DNA from: an uncultured Bacilli bacterium
Lineage (GTDB): Bacteria; Bacillota_I; Bacilli_A; RF39; UBA660
Assembly (NCBI GenBank): GCA_934086255.1
Contig: CAKOIB010000058.1
Span: forward strand, 1-7,409
Length of the DNA stretch: 7,409 nucleotides
Direction: 5' to 3'
This document shows, one piece after another, positions 1 through 4,987 of this stretch (positions are counted from its first letter, which is position 1; the number at the start of each line of letters is the position of its first letter). Both the position numbers and the translations under genes were made by a program. The notes under the pieces are model-generated. The model searched no databases. It was given only the letters and a program-made list of their open reading frames with translations, and was not told the DNA's origin.

Positions 1-43
1 CTTTTGACCAATATTTATTTTTTCCACCTTTTGGTCTTCCCAT
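1..43 (-). CDS. N-terminus of probable IS transposase / HTH protein (partial)
   Basis: An ATG on the minus strand at 43 opens a frame that runs off the left edge and gives MGRPKGGKNKYWSK. It is preceded by an excellent SD (AAGGAGATG) and an extended -10 box. The GRPKGGKN start followed by a W-S-K segment resembles, from memory, the N-terminus of helix-turn-helix OrfA-type transposase proteins of gut Bacillota. Only 14 residues are visible, so the family call is tentative. GRPKG also resembles an AT-hook, so another small DNA-binding protein is possible. The position at the end of the window fits an IS at which an assembly broke. Confidence 0.5.
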   Translation of the reverse strand, partial: MGRPKGGKNKYWSK

Positions 44-50
44 AAAATCA

Positions 51-72
51 TCTCCTTAATTTAATTATAACA
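51..72 (-). promoter_or_regulatory. Extended -10 promoter and SD of the transposase-like gene
   Basis: Read on the minus strand there is TGTTATAAT (TATAAT at 69-64 with the upstream TG of an extended -10), then AAGGAGA at 57-51, then ATG at 43. No good -35 is seen at the expected distance. The hairpin at 77-112 occupies that place. Confidence 0.5.
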
Positions 73-76
73 AAAG

Positions 77-112
77 AAAAGTAGATCACATTCTTTTTAT
101 GTGTCTACTTTT
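77..112. repeat. Long hairpin next to the transposase start (possible IS end)
   Basis: AAAAGTAGA-T-CACAT (77-91) pairs with ATGTGTCTACTTTT (99-112): 14 base pairs with a single bulged T at 86 and a 7-base T-rich loop. It lies just upstream of the transposase-like gene, over its -35 region. It may be part of the IS terminus or a subterminal transposase-binding site. Neither strand shows a long T run directly after the stem, so it is a poor terminator. Confidence 0.5.
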
Positions 113-130
113 ACTTTATCACTTCAAATT

Positions 131-152
131 AAGAACCGATTGGTTCTTTTTT
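131..152 (+). terminator. Rho-independent terminator, copy 1 (orphan)
   Basis: AAGAACC-GATT-GGTTCTT forms a 7-bp stem with a 4-base loop and runs into six T. The same 22 bases occur at 1585 and 6339. No plus-strand gene lies upstream within the window, so the gene it once ended is missing or lies beyond the IS. It would also insulate the ATPase promoter from transcription entering from the left. Confidence 0.8.
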
Positions 153-231
153 ATTTTAATTTTTAAATTATTGTATATTTAATAAGTAAATGCATAATAT
201 TATAATTGAAAAGTAGTATAAAAATAAAAAA
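153..231. other. AT-rich spacer before the ATPase promoter
   Basis: About 80 bases, almost entirely A and T, between terminator copy 1 and the inverted repeat. A TATAAT at 201-206 has no convincing -35. No start codon with a ribosome binding site and no RNA structure is apparent. It is probably upstream promoter DNA (UP-element-like A/T tracts). Confidence 0.4.
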
Positions 232-270
232 CATTTCGCAAAATCAAAAAAAATTGACTTTTGCGAAATG
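232..270. repeat. 12-bp perfect inverted repeat, candidate operator
   Basis: CATTTCGCAAAA (232-243) and TTTTGCGAAATG (259-270) are exact reverse complements separated by 15 bases. The right arm begins at the last base of the -35 box and fills most of the -35/-10 spacer. The left arm lies directly upstream of the -35. A protein bound here would block RNA polymerase, so a repressor operator is the best reading. Nearby Ts and As do not form a terminator. The binder is unknown; it could be the ATPase itself or a host regulator. Confidence 0.6.
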
Positions 271-282
271 AAAATGTATAAT
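254..282 (+). promoter_or_regulatory. Near-consensus sigma-A promoter of the ATPase gene
   Basis: TTGACT at 254-259, a 17-base spacer, then TATAAT at 277-282: eleven of twelve consensus bases with ideal spacing. Transcription should begin at about 288-290, leaving a leader of only about a dozen bases that carries the SD. This rules out the in-frame ATG at 268, which lies inside the promoter. Confidence 0.8.
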
Positions 283-300
283 TTTATTAGAGGTGATAGT

Positions 301-1500
301 GTGAAGACTATTAAAAGAAAGTATTTACATGATGTAATTGATGTTATTGGAACACCTGACATAAAAGTTATTACAGGTGTTAGACGTAGTGGAAAATCTG
401 AGTTACTTCGTATGTTTATTGATTATATAAAGGAAAATGAAGCTAATTCAAATCTTATATATATTGATTATAATCTTGATAAGTTTGATGAATTAAAGGA
501 ATATAAAGAGTTAATTAAATATGTTTCTGAAAAATATGATAAAGAAAAAAATAACTTTATTTTAATTGACGAAGTTCAAATGTGTAATGGATTTGAGAAT
601 GCAATAAATAATTTTCATGCTGAAATGAAATATGATATATATATAACTGGTTCTAATGCATTTCTTTTATCGAGTGATTTAGCTACGTTATTTACCGGAA
701 GAACTTATAGTATAGAAGTTTATCCTTTTTCTTATAAAGAATTTTTAGAATACTATAATTTGGATAATAATGATGAAAGTTATAATAGATATGTTTTGGA
801 GGGTGGTTTCTCAGGTTCTTATTTATATAATGACGTAAATAAGAAATATAATTATATTAGAGATGTATATAAAACGATGATTGTTAGAGATATTGTAAAG
901 AGAAATAAAATACAAAATATTTCACTATTGGATAGTGTTAGTGATTTTTTGATTGATAATATTTCAAGATTAACTTCATATAGAAGTCTTACTGATACTT
1001 TGATTGCTAATAAGATTGATACTAATGATAAAACTGTTGGATCATATATTAAATATTTGTGTGAAGCTTTTGCTTTTTATCGAGTTAGGAGATATGATAT
1101 TCAAGGAAAAAAATACTTAGTTAGTCAAGATAAGTATTATTTATCTGATCATGCTGTAAAATATGCTATTTGCGGAACAAAGAATATGAATTATGGTAGT
1201 GTGTATGAGAATATAGTGGCAATGGAATTATTAAGACGTGGGTATGAAGTGTATGTTGGAGTTTTATATGAAAAAGAAGTAGATTTTGTTGCAATGAAAA
1301 GGAATGAAAAGATTTATATTCAAGTTTCAGATAATATAGGTGATGATTTTGAAAATGATACTTTTAAAAGGGAGGTAACTCCTTTGTTGCAAATTAAAGA
1401 TGCTTATCCTAAAATGATAATTTCTAGAACAAAACATGATGATTATCAATATGAAGGGGTTTTAATAGTTGATATTGCTAATTGGTTAACTAGAAAATAG
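301..1500 (+). CDS. AAA ATPase with DUF4143 C-terminal region
   Basis: A 399-residue protein. I chose GTG at 301 because GAGGTGAT (290-297) sits three bases before it and the promoter covers the upstream ATG at 268. Walker A GVRRSGKS is at residues 26-33, Walker B FILIDEVQ at 86-93, and a TGSNAFLL sensor-like segment begins near 116, followed by the GRTYSIEVYPFSYKEFL stretch typical of AAA_14 proteins. The DUF4143 region follows, with a nuclease-fold-like end: YENIVAMELLRRG (302-314), KEVDFVA (325-331) and IYIQVS (338-343). In PD-(D/E)XK nucleases the last strand carries E-x-K; here it is Q-V-S, so cleavage activity is doubtful. No membrane segment is present. It is a single-gene unit between two identical terminators. 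Glycine codons are GGA 8, GGT 7, GGG 2, unlike the GGT-dominated genes downstream, which suggests later arrival. The cellular role of this common family is not established. Confidence 0.88.
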   Translation: MKTIKRKYLHDVIDVIGTPDIKVITGVRRSGKSELLRMFIDYIKENEANSNLIYIDYNLDKFDELKEYKELIKYVSEKYDKEKNNFILIDEVQMCNGFENAINNFHAEMKYDIYITGSNAFLLSSDLATLFTGRTYSIEVYPFSYKEFLEYYNLDNNDESYNRYVLEGGFSGSYLYNDVNKKYNYIRDVYKTMIVRDIVKRNKIQNISLLDSVSDFLIDNISRLTSYRSLTDTLIANKIDTNDKTVGSYIKYLCEAFAFYRVRRYDIQGKKYLVSQDKYYLSDHAVKYAICGTKNMNYGSVYENIVAMELLRRGYEVYVGVLYEKEVDFVAMKRNEKIYIQVSDNIGDDFENDTFKREVTPLLQIKDAYPKMIISRTKHDDYQYEGVLIVDIANWLTRK

Positions 1501-1548
1501 TTAAATGGGAATATTTAAACTTTTTTTCCTAATTTATTTTTGTAAAAT

Positions 1549-1568
1549 GTAAAACGATGTTGTTTTAC
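1549..1568. repeat. 7-bp inverted repeat between ATPase and two-component genes
   Basis: GTAAAAC (1549-1555) and GTTTTAC (1562-1568) are separated by GATGTT. No T run follows on either strand, so it does not look like a terminator. It lies about 25 bases upstream of the possible -35 of the next gene, a suitable place for an activator or repressor site. Function is unproven. Confidence 0.35.
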
Positions 1569-1584
1569 GATAAATAATTATTAT

Positions 1585-1606
1585 AAGAACCGATTGGTTC
1601 TTTTTT
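1585..1606 (+). terminator. Rho-independent terminator, copy 2
   Basis: Identical over 22 bases to copies at 131 and 6339: 7-bp stem AAGAACC/GGTTCTT, loop GATT, six T. Copies 1 and 2 also share the next four bases (ATTT). It lies 85 bases after the ATPase stop codon and ends that transcript. Its 3' arm also supplies the only -35-like hexamer of the next promoter. Confidence 0.85.
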
Positions 1607-1623
1607 ATTTATTATGATATAAT
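1594..1623 (+). promoter_or_regulatory. Extended -10 promoter of the two-component pair
   Basis: TGATATAAT (1615-1623) is a full extended -10 element with a consensus TATAAT at 1618-1623. The -35 is weak: TTGGTT at 1594-1599 with an 18-base spacer, inside the terminator arm. The extended -10 probably compensates. The leader to the start codon is very short. Confidence 0.65.
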
Positions 1624-1638
1624 AGGTTTGAGGTGTTT

Positions 1639-3105
1639 ATGGGAAAAGAGGCTTTTATATGTTTAATATTTTTTACTATATGGATTATAAGACTTTATTA
1701 TAAGCTTTATGATAAGAGGACTAAGAAGTATATTCTTTTTATTGGGTTTCTTATAGTTTTTTGGATGTTTATTAGAGTTATTAAGTATATTGTTGATATT
1801 TCTTTTATTACTAGGTATTGTTGGTATTTGTATTATATTCCTCTTATTTTTATTCCTTTTTTGTTTTATGTTTTTAGTGATAGTTTAGATAGTAAGATGT
1901 CTAATAAAAAGTTTTATTTTTTATTTTGTATTGCAATTTTGTTATTTTGTTTTGTTATTACTAATGATTTGCATCAATTGGTTTTTCGTTTTAATAATGG
2001 TTTATCTAATTTTAATGATTATGTTCATAGTTATGGTTATTTTATTATTTGTTTTTATATATTTTCTTTGTATGTATGTGGTGTTATTAATCTTGTTATA
2101 AATAGTTTTAAAGTAAATAAAAGTTATAAGTCTTTTTTACCTTTTCTTTTAATTATACTTGGTATTTTGTATACTTATTTGTATGTTAAAGGTGTTTCTT
2201 TTATTGTACATAGTAATTTGTCTGTTGTAGTTAGTTTGTTTATTTGTTTTGGTATTGAGATTATGTTTTATCTTGATTTAATACCTAATAATTCTAAGTA
2301 TAAGAAGTGTTTTATTAATTCTTGTTTGGATATGGTAATTGTTTCTTTAGATGGTAATGTTTTATATACTACTTTTTGTTTTAATGATGTTCCTAGTTTT
2401 ATACTTGATGATATTAAAAATAATTGTGTGTTGGATTGTTATGATGGTGAAGATGTTTTATATAGTGTTAAAAAGAATAAGGATAGTTATGTTATATTAA
2501 GAAGTAATATTAGTATTTTAAATAGACTTAAGGATGAGCTTAGGATTAAACAAGAGGAGCTTATTATTCAGCAAGAGTCTTTGAAAAGTGAGGAGAGGAT
2601 TAGGAAGGAGTTATATGAGCTTGATCTTAGGAAAAAGGTTATTTTAGAGATTGAGGATAGTGTTTATAATAAAAGGTTAATTGCTAAGGATATTTTAAGT
2701 AAGGATGATGTTTCTATTTCTGATATGGAAAGGTTGAAGTTAATTATTGCTTATTGTAAGAGGAAGAGTTTTCTTATTATTTCTAAGCTTAATGATGAGT
2801 TTTATAATGAGGAAGGTATAAAGCTTATTATTGATGAGCTTCTTTGTGATTTTGGTTTTTTTAATATAAGTGGTGTGGTTGTTGTTAATGAAATGTATTG
2901 TGATAGTTATATGATGTCTAAAATATATGAGAGGGTTTTTGATGTTTTATATCATATTAATGATATAAGTGTTGCTATATTTATTGATTCTTTTTGTTTA
3001 AGGTTTGAAATGAGTGGTTTAAGTGCTTCTGATTTTGACTTTTTAGATGATTGTGTAATTAAGTGTTATGATAATGATCTTAGTATTAGTTTTGATTTGA
3101 GGTGA
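1639..3105 (+). CDS. 7TM sensor with degenerate histidine-kinase region (pseudokinase)
   Basis: A 488-residue membrane protein. ATG at 1639 is preferred over the in-frame GTG at 1633, which lies inside the GAGGTG ribosome binding site. Seven hydrophobic segments fall at about 5-22, 30-52, 62-82, 92-108, 130-154, 164-183 and 192-215, with NDLHQLVF (109-116), a motif I associate with histidine-kinase N-terminal 7TM domains. A short soluble domain follows (about 228-290), then a charged coiled coil (292-335). Where an HisKA_3 kinase has E-x-H-D, this protein has EIED (337-340), so the phosphoacceptor His is Glu. The last 95 residues keep the strand and helix order of a kinase ATPase domain but have lost the N-box Asn, the D-x-G motif and the G2 glycines. 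It looks like a divergent paralogue of the kinase encoded next. Its stop TGA lies within the SD of that gene. It probably senses a signal and works through its partner; the ligand is unknown. Glycine codons are GGT 12 of 14. Confidence 0.8.
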   Translation: MGKEAFICLIFFTIWIIRLYYKLYDKRTKKYILFIGFLIVFWMFIRVIKYIVDISFITRYCWYLYYIPLIFIPFLFYVFSDSLDSKMSNKKFYFLFCIAILLFCFVITNDLHQLVFRFNNGLSNFNDYVHSYGYFIICFYIFSLYVCGVINLVINSFKVNKSYKSFLPFLLIILGILYTYLYVKGVSFIVHSNLSVVVSLFICFGIEIMFYLDLIPNNSKYKKCFINSCLDMVIVSLDGNVLYTTFCFNDVPSFILDDIKNNCVLDCYDGEDVLYSVKKNKDSYVILRSNISILNRLKDELRIKQEELIIQQESLKSEERIRKELYELDLRKKVILEIEDSVYNKRLIAKDILSKDDVSISDMERLKLIIAYCKRKSFLIISKLNDEFYNEEGIKLIIDELLCDFGFFNISGVVVVNEMYCDSYMMSKIYERVFDVLYHINDISVAIFIDSFCLRFEMSGLSASDFDFLDDCVIKCYDNDLSISFDLR

Positions 3106-3109
3106 TATA

Positions 3110-4222
3110 GTGATTATTGTTACTTGTATATTGGTTTTATTTAGTATTTTACAGAGTTATGTTACTATGATTGAAGTATTAAGAAAAGATAGTTTGTTTA
3201 AGATAGTTATTAATTTAGTTTTTCTTATTTTTATGATTGTTATTGGTTTATATGATATAGATTATTGTTTTTATGGTGTTTTTAGTTTATTGTTTTTTGT
3301 TTTATCTATTGCTTTTTGTTTTTTAGTAGTTATTAATTATATATTTTTCTTTAGGGTTAAGAGTGTTTCTGTTTTATCTATTAAAAATGCTATTGATTTG
3401 TGTTCTTCTGGTATTATGTTTTTGGATTATGGAAAGGTTTTGCTTATTAATAGTGTAATGGATAGTATTCTTAATGATTTGGGTATTTATAATGATTATA
3501 TTGCTAGTCTTAAGAAGAGTTGTTTTAAGAGTTGTTTATTTAAGTCTTTAGATAGGGTTTGGTTGCTTAGGATTGTTAATGATAAAGAGGTTGTTTGTTT
3601 TGATGTTACTGATCTTTATTTTATACATGAGGAAATAGAGATTAAGAATAAAGAAATAGAGTGTTTTAATAAAAAGATTGTTTCTAATTTGGATAATATA
3701 GAAAGAATTGAGAAGACTAATAATTTAATTAAAATAAAGAATGAGTTTCATGATTTATTAGGATATAGGCTTTCTTTTTTTAGTCAGTATCTTATGGGTG
3801 ATAATGTTTTAGTTGATGAAGTTTCTAGGATGTTTGATGATTTGTTTATTGATAGAGAGTATGAGGATTTTAATGAGGCTCTTTTTGATCTTGTTTCTTC
3901 TTATAAGGTTTATGGTATTAATGTTAATGTAGATGGTGTTCTTCCTTTTGATAGGGAAAAATCTTTGGTTTTTTTTGAGGTTATTAGGGAAAGTGTTACT
4001 AATGCTATCGTTCATGCTGATAGTAAGAATATTGATGTTGTTATTAAAAAGACTTCTTTTGGTTATGAAATGGTTATAAGTAATGATGGTAAAAAGCCAA
4101 GTAAAAGGATAGTTTTTGGTGATGGTATTAAGGGTATGATAAGAAAGGTTTATTCTTTGGGTGGTGTTATTGATATTTCTTATGATGATTCTTTTGTTTT
4201 AAAAGTTAGTATAAAAAAATAA
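3110..4222 (+). CDS. Sensor histidine kinase, NarL family (HisKA_3 type)
   Basis: A 370-residue kinase starting at GTG 3110, three bases after GAGGTGAT (3099-3106), which overlaps the stop of the upstream gene, so translation is probably coupled. Hydrophobic segments at about 1-20, 29-47 and 53-81 anchor it. A PAS-like region follows (about 90-170; SGIMFLDYGKVLLIN), then a coiled coil (172-208) and the phosphoacceptor motif NEFHDLLGYRLS with His214. The ATP-binding domain is intact: ESVTNAIVHA N-box (Asn298), SNDG (Asp326-Gly327) and GDGIKGM (337-343). It should autophosphorylate at His214 and pass the phosphate to the regulator encoded convergently at 4862-4233. It has no large extracellular domain, which fits a model in which the 7TM partner does the sensing. 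The stop codon TAA forms part of a terminator hairpin shared with the regulator gene. Confidence 0.9.
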   Translation: MIIVTCILVLFSILQSYVTMIEVLRKDSLFKIVINLVFLIFMIVIGLYDIDYCFYGVFSLLFFVLSIAFCFLVVINYIFFFRVKSVSVLSIKNAIDLCSSGIMFLDYGKVLLINSVMDSILNDLGIYNDYIASLKKSCFKSCLFKSLDRVWLLRIVNDKEVVCFDVTDLYFIHEEIEIKNKEIECFNKKIVSNLDNIERIEKTNNLIKIKNEFHDLLGYRLSFFSQYLMGDNVLVDEVSRMFDDLFIDREYEDFNEALFDLVSSYKVYGINVNVDGVLPFDREKSLVFFEVIRESVTNAIVHADSKNIDVVIKKTSFGYEMVISNDGKKPSKRIVFGDGIKGMIRKVYSLGGVIDISYDDSFVLKVSIKK

Positions 4223-4235
4223 GAGAAATCTCTTA
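4220..4235 (-). terminator. Terminator hairpin made from two convergent stop codons
   Basis: TAAGAGA (4220-4226) pairs with TCTCTTA (4229-4235). The first TAA is the kinase stop and the last TTA is the regulator stop read on the minus strand. Leaving the hairpin on the minus strand, the transcript meets seven T (4218-4212 region), a proper terminator for the regulator gene. On the plus strand the following bases are AT-rich but not a clean T run, so termination of the kinase transcript is probably weaker. Confidence 0.75.
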
Positions 4236-4862
4236 ATTATTTAGTTTTGGTATTATGTATCCGTTTCCAATGCAATATACTAAAAGCTTGGATACTGATT
4301 CAAAGTCTAGTTTGTATAGGATTGATGATATATGGTTTTTAAGTGTACCTAGTGTTATGTTTAATTGATAAGCTATTTTTTCACGGTCTATACCACTGCA
4401 TAGTAGTATTAATATTTCTAGTTCTTTTTCTGTTAGTTTATCAAAGTTTATATTATCGTCTTTTTCTATGCTTTTTTCTTCGAATAGTTTTGATCCTTTT
4501 AGTACTTGATTAATTGATGTTATTAAAGTATTTGAATCAATGTTTTTGTATAAGAATCCATCTAGGTTTGCTTGTTTTGCTTCTTTTAAAAATGTTATTT
4601 GTGGTACTCCGGTTATTACTAGTACTTTTATATTGTCTTTATATTTTTCTTTTACTAGTTTTCCGTTTTTAATACCACTTGAGTTATTTTTTGTGCATAT
4701 ATCTGTTAGGATTAGGTCTGGTTTGTATTTATCGCATAGATTTAGCATGTCTTTGGCGTCATCACTTGTTGCTACGACTTCGAATGATTTCTCAAGTGTT
4801 TTTTTAAGCATGTCGTTTAGTATTAATTGGTCTTCGATTATTATGATTTTTTTGTTTTGCAT
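4233..4862 (-). CDS. NarL/LuxR-family response regulator
   Basis: A 209-residue cytoplasmic regulator. ATG at 4862 follows GAGGTGAT by three bases. The receiver domain (about 4-122) has the acidic pair Glu10-Asp11, phosphoacceptor Asp54 in LILTDICT, Thr84 in VITG and Lys106 in LYKN, so all key residues are present. A linker (123-142) leads to a LuxR-type helix-turn-helix, LTEKELEILILLCSG through the recognition segment TLGTLKNHISSILYKL (about 143-190). It is tail-to-tail with the kinase gene, ten bases apart. Its partner kinase is of the HisKA_3 class, which normally pairs with this regulator class. It has its own promoter and is divergent from the surface protein gene, a candidate target. 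As expected for a minus-strand gene here, its coding strand is A-rich while the plus strand stays T-rich. Confidence 0.93.
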   Translation of the reverse strand: MQNKKIIIIEDQLILNDMLKKTLEKSFEVVATSDDAKDMLNLCDKYKPDLILTDICTKNNSSGIKNGKLVKEKYKDNIKVLVITGVPQITFLKEAKQANLDGFLYKNIDSNTLITSINQVLKGSKLFEEKSIEKDDNINFDKLTEKELEILILLCSGIDREKIAYQLNITLGTLKNHISSILYKLDFESVSKLLVYCIGNGYIIPKLNN

Positions 4863-4987
4863 ATAATCACCTCATTTACTAATATATTAACATATTTTTA
4901 TTTATTGTAAAAGTGTTTTATATATGACTTTTAGCATATTTTATTTATTGTTTTTTTATGTTATTCTTTTATTAGGAGGGAGATTTT
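4863..4987. other. Divergent intergenic region, regulator / surface protein
   Basis: The 125 bases contain the regulator SD (GAGGTGAT, minus, 4873-4866), a candidate minus-strand promoter, a TAAAA-GTG-TTTTA palindrome at 4908-4920, and AGGAGG (4974-4979), a strong SD for the surface protein. I cannot pick a convincing plus-strand promoter. This is the most likely binding region for the regulator, by position only. Confidence 0.4.
4884..4911 (-). promoter_or_regulatory. Candidate promoter of the response regulator gene
   Basis: On the minus strand TTTACA (4911-4906) and TAATAT (4889-4884) are separated by 16 bases, and the start codon is 22 bases further. The palindrome TAAAA-GTG-TTTTA overlaps the -35. 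The region is extremely AT-rich, so chance matches are likely. Confidence 0.4.

Noticed and set aside
268..300. In-frame ATG at 268 as the start of the ATPase
   Set aside because: It lies inside the promoter (between the -35 and -10 boxes) and has no ribosome binding site. GTG at 301 has both a good SD and correct spacing.
3103..3112. Reading TGA at 3103-3105 as Trp (Mollicutes code) to fuse the two kinase genes
   Set aside because: Read-through reaches a TAG after about a dozen codons in a different frame from the kinase, while Trp is otherwise encoded by TGG and a good SD and GTG start the next gene.
4540..4866. Plus-strand open frame across the response regulator gene
   Set aside because: It is the antisense of a clear receiver/LuxR gene and has no SD; the hydrophobic-looking protein is a by-product of T-rich DNA.
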